A stretch of DNA of 64,000 nucleotides from Paraburkholderia tropica. Its GTDB lineage: Bacteria; Pseudomonadota; Gammaproteobacteria; Burkholderiales; Burkholderiaceae. The number at the start of each line of letters is the position of its first letter. Positions within the stretch are counted from its first letter, which is position 1. Below, piece by piece: positions 7,813-15,905 of this stretch. The notes under the pieces were generated by a model, which was given only the letters and a program-made list of their open reading frames with translations, had not been told where the DNA came from and made no database searches. Position numbers and translations under genes: made by a program. The stretch lies in assembly GCF_900109265.1 (NCBI RefSeq), contig NZ_FNZM01000023.1, positions 62,001 to 126,000 of the forward strand, written 5' to 3'.

Positions 7813-8532
7813 ATGAAAGATGTCGTTACCGGCAGGCTCGGCAGCACTGTTAGCCTGACCTCCGCAATTCTGCTGTATGAATCGCCGAAAGGTGCGTGTT
7901 TCGCAACCGTTCATCCGGTCGAGGTTCCGGAACGTAGCGGGCGCGCTGTTATCGGCGCCGGTCGGCCGGTCTCGCGCGAGGCGCTCCTCAAGGCGCTGCG
8001 CGCGCTCGACGAAAACGCCGCCGCGAAAGCGGCGTTTCTTCCATCGACGGTGCTTGGCCTTACGAGTCAAGCTGTCACCTGGTGGTGTGCGCCCGCGCCG
8101 CGGCGCGTGTTTTTCAGGTGCGAAGAGCTAGGGACGCGCACAGCCGTTGTGCCGCATCCGGGTTTGGTTTTTCAGGCCTCGATTAACGGCTTCCGCGTGT
8201 TCTCGGTCAAGAACTGCGATCGCCCGGGGCCCGATACCCCACTGTTCGAGCCGCCGTACTTCAACACGTGGAACGACGGTCTGGTCTGCATTGGTTCGGC
8301 ACGCGTGCCCTCGCACATCGACGTGGACTCGATCTCCGGTTGGGAGTCGGGCTTCTTCGAGTCCGAGTTCACCCATCCGAATCACGGAGGCAAGCGTATC
8401 GCGTACGAGACGGGCGAGTTTGCCTTCTGGCGCGACATGCTCGACGGCAAGTTCGAAGCGTTTCCTCTCGATGCGCTGGTGCCGACCAACGGAACGGTGC
8501 TGAAGCTGATCAATGCGCGAGGCGATGCATGA
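7813..8532 (+). CDS. PRTRC system protein B
   Basis: A 239-residue protein with the order and style of PRTRC protein B, including GLTSQAVTWWCAPAPRRVFF and PPYFNTWNDGLVCIGSARVP. AGGAG lies just upstream of ATG 7813. The stop overlaps the ATG of protein A (ATGA). Part of the sequence is reminiscent of E2-like proteins encoded beside ThiF and JAB genes, but I cannot prove that from sequence alone. Confidence 0.85.
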   Translation: MKDVVTGRLGSTVSLTSAILLYESPKGACFATVHPVEVPERSGRAVIGAGRPVSREALLKALRALDENAAAKAAFLPSTVLGLTSQAVTWWCAPAPRRVFFRCEELGTRTAVVPHPGLVFQASINGFRVFSVKNCDRPGPDTPLFEPPYFNTWNDGLVCIGSARVPSHIDVDSISGWESGFFESEFTHPNHGGKRIAYETGEFAFWRDMLDGKFEAFPLDALVPTNGTVLKLINARGDA

Positions 8533-9164
8533 ATCCAGTCGATATCGCACTTCAGGGTTCGTTCCCGTCAGTGATGGTCCCCACGCGTGAGCCGGTCGCA
8601 CCGATGAGTGCGTCCGGTGAGCGCCTGCTTATCGCGTCCAACGGGGTCTTTCTCGAAATCAACCGTCCGTGGGTGCATCTGGTTCGCCGCCTGTCGTCGT
8701 TTGACTGGCGGACACCGGTCCCTTATGGCAAGGCGTTCGAGCGAACCGATCTGCTATGCGGTTCTGTGCCACCCGCTCTCGTTGCGCAGTTCGCAAGCAT
8801 GGCGCGGGCGGCGCTACCGAATGAGATTGGCGCATGGATCGTGTGGAGCGCCGTCACAGGGGCGTTTCGGCTCGTTGGGCTTCCATCGCTCTCTCATGGA
8901 CCTGCTCACCTCCACTACGACCGTCCCTTGTTGCATGAGGGCGAGAGCCTCGTCGTCGATTGCCATTCGCACGGTCGCAGTCGTGCTTACTTTTCGTCAA
9001 CGGATGATCGCGATGACCAGCATGACGTGAAGTTCGCGCTTGTGCTGGGCAATTGTGATCGCACGCCGTCGGTGGCGCTGCGATTGTGTGCGAAAGGTCG
9101 CTTTGAGACGGCGGGAGCTGCGCCGGAGCATTGGCTGGCGGCACTGGCAGAGGAGGGCGCATGA
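8529..9164 (+). CDS. PRTRC system protein A, JAB/MPN-type putative metalloprotease
   Basis: A 211-residue protein with a JAMM zinc-protease signature: the HSHG of DCHSHGRSRAYFSSTDDRD, then Ser and Asp at the expected distance. JAMM enzymes cleave isopeptide or peptide bonds next to ubiquitin-like proteins. I chose ATG 8529, which overlaps the stop of protein B; the upstream open frame is a shadow. It overlaps the ThiF gene by 4 bases. Together with ThiF it suggests a ubiquitin-like conjugation and deconjugation pair. Confidence 0.85.
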   Translation: MNPVDIALQGSFPSVMVPTREPVAPMSASGERLLIASNGVFLEINRPWVHLVRRLSSFDWRTPVPYGKAFERTDLLCGSVPPALVAQFASMARAALPNEIGAWIVWSAVTGAFRLVGLPSLSHGPAHLHYDRPLLHEGESLVVDCHSHGRSRAYFSSTDDRDDQHDVKFALVLGNCDRTPSVALRLCAKGRFETAGAAPEHWLAALAEEGA

Positions 9165-9976
9165 ACGGATCCATCAGGCACATTGCGCCGCCCGAAATGC
9201 TCTCGAGGGCGTGGAAGGTCGTTGTCGTTGGTGCGGGCGGCACGGGCAGCGCGTTATTGCCTTCGCTCGCACGTTTGCATCATGCAATGCTTGCGCTTGG
9301 CCATCCGGGCGGCATTGAATGCGAGGTCTACGACGACGACACGGTCAGCGAATTCAATGTAGGTCGGCAGGGGTTCTATCCCAACGACGTCGGGCAGTAC
9401 AAGGCATCGTTGCTGGTGAATCGTCTGAACCTGCTGATGGGCACGAGCTGGCGGGCTGTCTCGCGGAGGGTTGATTCGTCGACAGCGCTGCGCGCCGATA
9501 TCGTGATCGGCTGCGTTGATTCGCGCGCAGCGCGTCACGCGATTGTCCAGTCCGCGAGGCGAGGTGGGTGTCGCTACTACCTAGACTGCGGAAACGAGAG
9601 GGATCGTGGCCAGGTCATTCTCGGCGAGCTCGGCAAGGGCCGGCCCGACAGGTTGCCCCATGTGGGCGATCTGTTCCCGGATATGCTGAACGCAAAGAAC
9701 GACAGCGGCGACAATACGCCTTCGTGCTCGATGGCGGACGCGCTGCGTAAGCAGTCGCTCGTCATCAATCTGGCGATCGCGGTGCAGGCGTTCAACCTGC
9801 TGTGGTCGTTGTTTCGCGATGGTGGGCTGAAGTTTTCGGCTGTGTTCGTCAACCTCGCAGCGGGGCGCACGAACCCTTTGCCGATCGATCCCGCAGCGTG
9901 GGCGCGGTTTGGCTATGAGGCACCTCCCGCAGCTGAGACCGGGAGAAATCCTGCGCGCGGCCGTAAGGCTGCATGA
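9161..9976 (+). CDS. PRTRC system ThiF family protein (E1-like)
   Basis: A 271-residue ThiF/MoeB/E1-like protein, the last gene of the cassette. The nucleotide-binding Rossmann motif is VVVVGAGGTGSALLPSL (about residues 18-34), with VYDDDTVSEFNVGRQGF and the downstream DIVIGCVDSRAARHAI typical of the family. E1-like proteins adenylate the C-terminus of a small beta-grasp protein. The adenylating Cys pair is not obvious. Start ATG 9161 overlaps the protein A stop. The imported biosynthetic cluster begins about 680 bases downstream. Confidence 0.88.
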   Translation: MNGSIRHIAPPEMLSRAWKVVVVGAGGTGSALLPSLARLHHAMLALGHPGGIECEVYDDDTVSEFNVGRQGFYPNDVGQYKASLLVNRLNLLMGTSWRAVSRRVDSSTALRADIVIGCVDSRAARHAIVQSARRGGCRYYLDCGNERDRGQVILGELGKGRPDRLPHVGDLFPDMLNAKNDSGDNTPSCSMADALRKQSLVINLAIAVQAFNLLWSLFRDGGLKFSAVFVNLAAGRTNPLPIDPAAWARFGYEAPPAAETGRNPARGRKAA

Positions 9977-9996
9977 CGGCGCGCACTGATGCTCTG

Positions 9997-10032
9997 AGAC
10001 ACTGCTGGCCGCTGTAGCGGGCAGCAGTGTCT
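9997..10032 (+). terminator. Hairpin after the PRTRC cassette, probable terminator
   Basis: An exact 11-base inverted repeat (AGACACTGCTG at 9997-10007 and CAGCAGTGTCT at 10022-10032) with a 14-base loop, 20 bases after the ThiF stop. No U-tract follows; a GAAGGAGA sequence comes next. It could end the operon or mark the junction with the imported DNA. Confidence 0.5.
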
Positions 10033-10660
10033 GAAGGAGACTTAACTTGCCGCAGCGGCGACCCACATCCATCGCAATATTGTTCAACTGACGCGGGCAA
10101 TAGTCGGGGGATTCAAGATCGTTGACGGTGTTGCCGCGCGATGGGGGGCCGTGCCGTCGCGGCTAGTTCATTTTCCTCACAAGATGTACGGCCGGTACCC
10201 CGATCGAGTTTGTAAAGCGAGCTACTGTCAGCTTTGCCTTTCGCCTGACTCGATAAATTTCATTGAGCAAGGTTCTGCGAATTTGTAACCGAGCTTACTT
10301 CAACAATGAAAACTATATTGATTAGGAATCCAACAAAGTATAAGTGATCCGATCGAAGCGACAACCGCAACTGCTTATATAGATACATCCGCATCCCAAC
10401 GACGCGGCGCGGGCCTATATCTTTGCTCAGAATTCGGTCCGCCCGGACATCGCTTCATCGGAAGTTGTAGCAGAAGCTCAACTAAACCTCGCACATAGTG
10501 CTGGATCGTCAGCAATGAATGATTGAGTTGTCATTGGTTGCATTTGCAACTAGTAATTCGAACTACAATGAAACGGCGAAAACCGAGTCGTGGGTGGTTG
10601 AAATGACTAACTTGGTAAACTGAATATCTTGGGAAGTATTTGCTGCAATAGAGAGTTGGT
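10033..10660. other. Non-coding junction between PRTRC cassette and imported cluster
   Basis: No convincing gene. The base composition falls from GC-rich to AT-rich across this stretch, at about 10200. A frame stays open from 10045 to a stop near 10288 but has no start with a ribosome binding site. The region presumably holds the 3' end of the ABC transporter transcript and the left boundary of the imported segment. No insertion sequence, tRNA or clear direct repeat is visible. Confidence 0.5.
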
Positions 10661-11431
10661 TCACCGCTTCAGCCGGTATCCAGATCTAAAAATCCACGCG
10701 ACAATTGCTAACAATACGGAAAATAGTGATGCGATCACCGCAAGGCTGTTTATCAGCTGTGTGTCTCCGAATCCGTAAAAACACCAACGGAGTCCGCTTA
10801 CCAAGTAGACAATAGGGTTAAACATTGTCGCGAATTTCCACGCCGAGGGCAGCATGTTCACCGAATAAAAACTACCACCCAAGAACGTAAGTGGGGTGAG
10901 GATCAACAATGGGATTAGCTGGAGTTTCTCAAAACTGTTTGCCAGAATTCCAATTAGAAGTCCGAGTAAACTGAAGTTAACTGAAATAGTCAGCAGAAAG
11001 ACGAGCAACCAGAGCGGATGTAGTATGTGGAGGTTAACAAATGGGATTGCGGTAAGTAAAATAATTATCGAGACAATTATTGATTTGGTGGATGATGCTG
11101 CAACATATGCTGTTGCTACTTCCCAGTGTGAGATAGGCGCAGACAACAGTTCAAAAACCGCGCCGGTGAATTTTGGAAAATAAATTGCATAAGATGCGTT
11201 TGAGACGCTTTGTGTCTGTAGGCACAACATCACGAGCCCAGGTACGATAAAATTGCCGTAGGAGATTCCGTTTATGGTGCTAATTTTCGAGCCGATGGCG
11301 GAGCCAAAAACTACAAAATAAAGCGTGGTGGATATTACGGGGGCGAGAACATTTTGCATTGCGGTTCGCCAAGTGCGAGCCATTTCGGTACTATACAACG
11401 CCCGAATAGCGTAAATGTTTACGGTTAACAT
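10661..11431 (-). CDS. ABC-2 type transporter permease
   Basis: A 256-residue integral membrane protein with about six hydrophobic segments and the ABC-2 family pattern (NVLAPVISTTLYFVVFGSAI, later LTPLTFLGGSFYSVNMLPSA and FNPIVYLVSGLRWCFYG). This is the class that includes NodJ, YadH and DrrB, which export drugs, lipids or polysaccharides. It starts inside the end of the ATPase gene (7-base overlap), so the two are translationally coupled. It is the last gene of the left arm of the biosynthetic cluster and probably exports the product or gives self-protection. Confidence 0.88.
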   Translation of the reverse strand: MLTVNIYAIRALYSTEMARTWRTAMQNVLAPVISTTLYFVVFGSAIGSKISTINGISYGNFIVPGLVMLCLQTQSVSNASYAIYFPKFTGAVFELLSAPISHWEVATAYVAASSTKSIIVSIIILLTAIPFVNLHILHPLWLLVFLLTISVNFSLLGLLIGILANSFEKLQLIPLLILTPLTFLGGSFYSVNMLPSAWKFATMFNPIVYLVSGLRWCFYGFGDTQLINSLAVIASLFSVLLAIVAWIFRSGYRLKR

Positions 11432-12444
11432 ACGGAAATCGAAGAGTTTGAGGGGCGGGACGTTAGGCTCAGAAATATGTCTTCCAGAGAACTTTGTGAC
11501 GTACTAAAATCTTTAACGCCAATTCGGCTCATACGCAGCATGTCCATCAAATCGAAAAATCGGTTATCTTCATTCGATTCATCGTAAGTATAGACAAGCG
11601 CCCATCCGAGAGAATCGATTTGTAAAGAGAATTTCGTGAGCTGTGACGGAATTTCAGAAATTTGTTGCTCAAGTTGGATGGTAAGCTTTTTCTTTCCGAA
11701 TCGACGCATCAGCACATTTTTGTCTGCGGTAAGCAGAAATTTACCACGCTGAATGATCCCGATACGATCGGCAATCCTCTCCGCTTCGTCGAGATAGTGT
11801 GTCGTAAGGAGTATTGTTACCCCCTGGTCACGAAGTGAACTGACTAAGCGCCAAGTGTCGTCGCGTAATGCGACGTCGACGCCGGCAGTCGGCTCGTCGA
11901 GGAACAAGAGACGCGGCTCATGGGCCAAGGCCTTGGCGATCATTACTCGACGTTTCATTCCACCGGATAATGTCATTATTTTGGCATCGCGTTTTTCCCA
12001 CAAAGATAGAGATCGAAGGACTCGCTCGATGTGTGGCCGATTTGGGGCCTTGCCAAATAATCCACGGCTGAGCGCGACCGTAGCGCTCACTGTCATGAAG
12101 GCGTCTACACCAAATTCCTGCGGAACGAGACCGATGAGCGAACGTGCAGCACGGTATTGGTTCTGTAAGTCGTGACCTGCTATGCAAATTCGTCCTTCAG
12201 TTGGTTTGACTATCCCGCAGATCGTGTTAATTAATGTCGTTTTGCCAGCACCGTTCTGACCGAGTAGGGCGAATATTTCACCGGAGGGAATACTTAAATT
12301 AATATTATCAAGTGCTTTCGATCCAGCTACGTAGCACTTCGAGAGATTGGAAATCTTCAAGGCTGGAGTAGAAGCTCCAGATGTCCGCTCGGTGTTTTTA
12401 TCTGCGTCGGATTGAAAGGGCATTTTGACGTTGATAGTAATCAT
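11425..12444 (-). CDS. ABC transporter ATP-binding protein (DrrA/NodI type)
   Basis: A 339-residue ATPase: Walker A GQNGAGKTT (residues 62-70), signature LSGGMKRRV, Walker B LLFLDEPTAGVD, switch His in LLTTHYLDEAERI. The C-terminal extension (to VKDFSTSQSSLEDIFLSLTS) is typical of DrrA/NodI-type ATPases that pair with ABC-2 permeases. I chose ATG 12444 because GGGGAGGGG lies 3 bases upstream; the open frame to 12495 would overlap the reductase gene. Works with the permease at 10661. Codon use is AT-richer than the backbone. Confidence 0.9.
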   Translation of the reverse strand: MITINVKMPFQSDADKNTERTSGASTPALKISNLSKCYVAGSKALDNINLSIPSGEIFALLGQNGAGKTTLINTICGIVKPTEGRICIAGHDLQNQYRAARSLIGLVPQEFGVDAFMTVSATVALSRGLFGKAPNRPHIERVLRSLSLWEKRDAKIMTLSGGMKRRVMIAKALAHEPRLLFLDEPTAGVDVALRDDTWRLVSSLRDQGVTILLTTHYLDEAERIADRIGIIQRGKFLLTADKNVLMRRFGKKKLTIQLEQQISEIPSQLTKFSLQIDSLGWALVYTYDESNEDNRFFDLMDMLRMSRIGVKDFSTSQSSLEDIFLSLTSRPSNSSISVC

Positions 12445-12481
12445 GACCCCTCCCCGGTCGATGGGTTTAAGTTCGGTGGTA

Positions 12482-12997
12482 TTACTTGCGTACATAAGTT
12501 AGATAGGTGAATGGTGTATTGCCGGAGATAGTCTCGCTTTCTATAATCTCAAACAAGCTCTCATCAAAGCTTGGAAAATGTCTAGACCCACCGAAACTGG
12601 CGTGTATTTTAGTTAGATAAATTACCTTTGCAAAGGGAAGGAAAATCCGGTAAATCTCTTCTCCGCCGCCAATGAAAATTGCATCGTCGGTCATTTTGTC
12701 GGCTATCCGCAAAGCGTCGATAGGGTTTGAAACTTGGGTGGCATCGAAAGACGAATGCAGCTTTGATCTAGTCAAAACAATGACATTGCGGCCAGGTAGT
12801 CCGTTGGGTATGGATTCGAACGTCTTTCTACCCATAATAACGGATTTTCCAATTGTAAGTTCTTTGAATCGACGCTGCTCTCCCTTTATGCGCCACGGGA
12901 TGTCGTTCGCATCGCCTATTACGCGGTTTTCGTCCATTGCTACAATCAATTTAATTGGTTTAATTGATTTTGCGATTAATTCCAGAGGGTCGGTCAT
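12482..12997 (-). CDS. Dihydrofolate reductase of the trimethoprim-insensitive DfrA type
   Basis: A 171-residue dihydrofolate reductase (NADPH-dependent reduction of dihydrofolate to tetrahydrofolate). It has the family motifs LIVAMDENRVIGDANDIPW, SVIMGRKTFESI, GRNVIVLTRS and FIGGGEEIYRIFLP. The catalytic acid falls in RIKGEQRRFK and is Glu40, not the Asp of chromosomal FolA; the KGEQ/PGEQ form and the TFESI segment are hallmarks of DfrA1- and DfrA12-type enzymes that resist trimethoprim. A TTG start at 13009 is possible; I prefer ATG 12997. It lies between a FolB-like gene and an exporter inside a biosynthetic cluster, which suggests self-resistance to an antifolate (inference). Confidence 0.85.
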   Translation of the reverse strand: MTDPLELIAKSIKPIKLIVAMDENRVIGDANDIPWRIKGEQRRFKELTIGKSVIMGRKTFESIPNGLPGRNVIVLTRSKLHSSFDATQVSNPIDALRIADKMTDDAIFIGGGEEIYRIFLPFAKVIYLTKIHASFGGSRHFPSFDESLFEIIESETISGNTPFTYLTYVRK

Positions 12998-13073
12998 GAT
13001 TTTATCCAATTTTAAATAGACTGGTTAAATATATTATCAATAATTTGGATTGGCTGTGAGCAATTCACGGCAA

Positions 13074-13433
13074 TTATCGAATAAGTTTATCTTTAAAAAT
13101 ACTGTAACAAAAAATGTTGTCACGGCTGACTTTGATTTCGGCTGCGCGGATAGACCAATTCGATAAAAGATGGTCAACTGCAGCTTCCGCGAAATTTTCT
13201 ATTCCACGGTCGAGATATAGGATGATAGTATCCCGCATTACATTGTAATCAATAACATCCGAGAGAAGATCATTTTTACTTGGCGAGTCTTCGACGTCAA
13301 CGTAAATCTCGGCGTTGACCCGGATCCCATTGAATTCTTTTAGACCGATGGTGTTTATAGGTCGAAAATTTCTTAAGAACAGGCGTCGACAGCTTGTTCT
13401 TAGGCGATCAGCGAGTTCGGTGGTGCAGGTCAA
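13074..13433 (-). CDS. FolB-like protein (dihydroneopterin aldolase / T-fold family)
   Basis: A 119-residue protein that aligns by eye with dihydroneopterin aldolase: KEFNGIRVNAEIYVDVE, then SDVIDYNVMRDTI, then ENFAEAAVDHLL, then EIKVSRDNIF. The positions of the Staphylococcus aureus active-site residues E22, Y54 and E74 are kept (E33, Y63, E83), but the general-acid Lys100 is replaced by Arg104. FolB makes 6-hydroxymethyl-dihydropterin in folate synthesis. The Lys-to-Arg change suggests altered chemistry, epimerase-like activity or a binding role. Low overall identity keeps the call tentative. It lies 12 bases after the PhyH gene in the same arm. Confidence 0.62.
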   Translation of the reverse strand: MTCTTELADRLRTSCRRLFLRNFRPINTIGLKEFNGIRVNAEIYVDVEDSPSKNDLLSDVIDYNVMRDTIILYLDRGIENFAEAAVDHLLSNWSIRAAEIKVSRDNIFCYSIFKDKLIR

Positions 13434-13445
13434 TTTGAGCGCTCG

Positions 13446-14264
13446 TTACGTTACGTTTGTTTTGACGATCGGCGATGAGGCAGAGGTAATCGAGCTCTCG
13501 AATTTTCGTCTTTCGAGAAATCCGTATTCGACCAAAAAATTTTCCCAACTTCTGGGCAGTGCGCCAGATGTGGCAAAGTTCGAAAACTCCAGATCGGAGG
13601 CCTTGAAGATGCTGAGCGCCCTCCTATTGCGACGCGCACTTCGACGTATCGCTTCCACCTCCGTTGGAGTCTCTGGGAGAGCGTAAAAAAAGACTGATGC
13701 GAATTCCCGCGGTGTTGTCTGGTCGGACTCGACATCATGCCAAAGCCTCAAGTCCATCGCTAAAATGTCGCCCGGAGAGACCGGTTGGCATACTGAATCA
13801 AGTTCGCTTGTTAGGGCCGGGGATTTGACTAGGCGCTCCCAGATTTCTCGCTTGTGCGACGCGGGAAAAATGCGCAAAGCGCCAGAGCCGGGAGTCAGAG
13901 GCTGGAGATAAATATTAAATCTTATCCCTTTGAGCTCCCAGTCTTGTGCGTCGCTGTGGCAATCAGTCGGTCCCTTTGCACGGTTGACGTCGACCATTAC
14001 GCAACATACTTCACTTCCTACGGCGCGTTCGGCGAGTAAGCGAAGATCAGGGTCCATAAATAGCAATTTCGCGGCATTATGATCCGCAGAAAAAAGTGGC
14101 GACCACTGAACAACATTTCCCCCTCGGAAGTCGCTTGCCGGTAAGCAGGCTTTTGTCGCCGTTTGCAATTGAGTTAAATTCTCTTTGGTCAACGCCTGCT
14201 TAAAGACGGCGTAGCCATCGGTCGCTATTCTTTTCGCTTCTCGGGTATCTAATATAAACGACAT
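13446..14264 (-). CDS. Phytanoyl-CoA dioxygenase (PhyH) family oxygenase
   Basis: A 272-residue Fe(II)/2-oxoglutarate dioxygenase of the PhyH family. The iron ligands are visible as H103 and D105 (CHSDAQDW, an HxD motif) and H176 (RLWHDVESD), with R186 (TTPREF) ten residues later as the 2-oxoglutarate anchor. The segment GSGALRIFPASHKREIWE is typical of the family. Such enzymes hydroxylate or otherwise oxidise carrier-bound or free acids in natural-product pathways. Start ATG 14264 has GGAGGG upstream and overlaps the methyltransferase stop (TGATG), so the two genes are coupled. Confidence 0.88.
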   Translation of the reverse strand: MSFILDTREAKRIATDGYAVFKQALTKENLTQLQTATKACLPASDFRGGNVVQWSPLFSADHNAAKLLFMDPDLRLLAERAVGSEVCCVMVDVNRAKGPTDCHSDAQDWELKGIRFNIYLQPLTPGSGALRIFPASHKREIWERLVKSPALTSELDSVCQPVSPGDILAMDLRLWHDVESDQTTPREFASVFFYALPETPTEVEAIRRSARRNRRALSIFKASDLEFSNFATSGALPRSWENFLVEYGFLERRKFESSITSASSPIVKTNVT

Positions 14265-15106
14265 CAAATTTCCCTCCGGTCGATGACGACTGTGTAATAT
14301 GCCCCCCATCGAACGCCTGCTTTTCTGAAAATTAATTGAAGAAAATATAAAATTTCAAGCGCTGCGCGGCCTAATAGATTGTCAGGAATTAAATTCTCTA
14401 GATCTGTGATGAAGAGAAATCGATAAGGGTAAAAACTCAATATTCCATCTTCCTCGAATTTTTTCCACCATTCCGGAGTAACCGCGGACCAATAAAGAGA
14501 CTCATTCCGGAGCTTTCCGAGATTTCTGTCGCTAGTCGATGGCAAATTTTTCCCCCGTCGAATGCGAAATTTCTTCAGGATCTTGCTTAAGTTAACTCGA
14601 TGAGGATTGTATGTAACTACGACAAGTCTACCGCCGGGTCGCAGAACGCGCAGCATGTCTCGAATTGCGAGCTCTTGATTTTGGGAGGGAACATGATTTA
14701 TGACATTGACGGAAAGAATGCAGTCGATGCTTGCGGCGCGTAACGGTATAGCGTCGACGGATCCGACAAGCCTAAAGCGCTGATTGGAAGCATTGATGCG
14801 CTGCATCGCGACGTACGATAGGTCGAGAAGAAATATCTTTTTGAACGTCAGGTACAGAGATTCGTACTCTGCGTGCTGCAGAGCGCCTGCACCAGCATCG
14901 AGGAGGGTGTCGCTAAAGTTGAAAAAATGACGCCGCAACGCTGCTCTGCATCGAGCTTGATAGAGCTTGCTAACCGACCTCTGGTCTTCCCAGAATGACT
15001 TATCTAACGATTCTCCTTTCGCATCGCGTTGCCATCCAATCAAATCGTAAAAATCCTTAACGGATTTTGTAATGTCGTGCATTCTTTTGTCTTTAGGAAC
15101 TCGCAT
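14264..15106 (-). CDS. Class I SAM-dependent methyltransferase
   Basis: A 280-residue methyltransferase: motif I LLDAGAGALQH (from about residue 68), post-I acidic strand IFLLDLSYVAM, motif IV-like SIDCILSVNVINHVP and VLRPGGRLVVVTYN. The C-terminal half is basic and aromatic and has a hydrophobic stretch (ALEILYFLQLIFRKAG), suggesting a lipid-like or membrane-near substrate. It is the first gene of the left arm, reading away from the divergent promoter. ATG 15106 lacks a good ribosome binding site; ATG 15082 is an alternative. Substrate unknown. Confidence 0.85.
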   Translation of the reverse strand: MRVPKDKRMHDITKSVKDFYDLIGWQRDAKGESLDKSFWEDQRSVSKLYQARCRAALRRHFFNFSDTLLDAGAGALQHAEYESLYLTFKKIFLLDLSYVAMQRINASNQRFRLVGSVDAIPLRAASIDCILSVNVINHVPSQNQELAIRDMLRVLRPGGRLVVVTYNPHRVNLSKILKKFRIRRGKNLPSTSDRNLGKLRNESLYWSAVTPEWWKKFEEDGILSFYPYRFLFITDLENLIPDNLLGRAALEILYFLQLIFRKAGVRWGAYYTVVIDRREI

Positions 15107-15215
15107 TCACATTAATTTTGAACTATGTTAGGGTTTCTTCGCCAGTCACCAGTGGTGAAATCTGTGTTTTACGCTGTTCCATCAACGCTATGCCAACACA
15201 AATTAGGAGTCAAGA
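15107..15215. promoter_or_regulatory. Divergent promoter region of the biosynthetic cluster with operator-like palindrome
   Basis: The 109 bases between the two arms must hold both promoters. At 15146-15158 there is a perfect inverted repeat, TCACCA-G-TGGTGA, well placed to be an operator controlling both directions. AT-rich stretches (TTAATTTTGAACTATGTTAG) flank it. No regulator gene occurs in the cluster, so the repressor or activator would be encoded elsewhere. Confidence 0.5.
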
Positions 15216-15863
15216 TTGAGAACATTCAATATGCATGAAGCTCAGTGTGCTCTGGAGCGGTACAACCGAGAAGAGGTTCTAAAATTAGACGCTCGGGCGA
15301 CTGCATTGTTCAGCGGTGGACTTGGCGTTGACGCTGTCGAGATCGCACGACAGGTGGACTTTGTCCTGTATGAATATGGTGGTTTAGCAGACCATCGGAT
15401 CAATGGACTGTCAGATTCGATTTCTGAAAAAATTGTCAGCCAGAGAGACGCTTGGCATACCCTGCTGAATGGTGCGACTGAATATTCATTCGGCATGATT
15501 GATTGGCAGTACGAATCACCACGCGCGATTCACTTCGATTGTTTTGGCGATCTACGTAAGCAGGGTAATGTTGCACAAACTCGGTGCCTAACGAAATTCT
15601 TACATCTACTGCGCCCACAAGCATTCATCGTCCAAGATCGTTGGATTGGTCGTGGACTTGGGGTCGCGGTGGAGGATGCTGGCGGAGTTAACGCATACGG
15701 CGCGTTTGTGGAAGGATTTCTATCGTTCGTCAAAGCGCACCAAGACATCATTCCGGTGCTTCGGAAGACAGAAAGTCAAAGAAGTTGGAGTGATATCAAG
15801 CTGGTCGACAAGATTCTTCTTTGTCGACGCGCGGCTGACACGAAGTATCGCTTAGCAGCATAG
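15216..15863 (+). CDS. Unknown protein, first gene of the right arm of the cluster
   Basis: A 215-residue soluble protein. A TTG start at 15216 is chosen because AGGAG ends 6 bases upstream; ATG 15231 is too far from it. Internal motifs include ATALFSGGLGVDAVEIARQV, LTKFLHLLRPQAFIVQDRW and SDIKLVDKILLC. The segment with TKFLHLLRP...D is faintly like helix-hairpin-helix glycosylase-like proteins, but I do not claim that. Its composition is intermediate between the cluster and the backbone. A hairpin-like sequence (GTGACGAGCGTGAAAGCCCGTCAC) follows the stop. Function unknown. Confidence 0.7.
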   Translation: MRTFNMHEAQCALERYNREEVLKLDARATALFSGGLGVDAVEIARQVDFVLYEYGGLADHRINGLSDSISEKIVSQRDAWHTLLNGATEYSFGMIDWQYESPRAIHFDCFGDLRKQGNVAQTRCLTKFLHLLRPQAFIVQDRWIGRGLGVAVEDAGGVNAYGAFVEGFLSFVKAHQDIIPVLRKTESQRSWSDIKLVDKILLCRRAADTKYRLAA

Positions 15864-15905
15864 AGGCGTTCGTAGTGACGAGCGTGAAAGCCCGTCACTA
15901 CGAGG

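Noticed and set aside
10045..10288. Open frame with plausible protein composition downstream of ThiF
   Set aside because: No start codon with a ribosome binding site and it crosses the composition change; kept as non-coding.
10661..12444. Reading the ABC pair as a nodulation NodIJ system
   Set aside because: Similarity is at the level of the general DrrA/NodI class; there are no nod genes and the context is biosynthetic.
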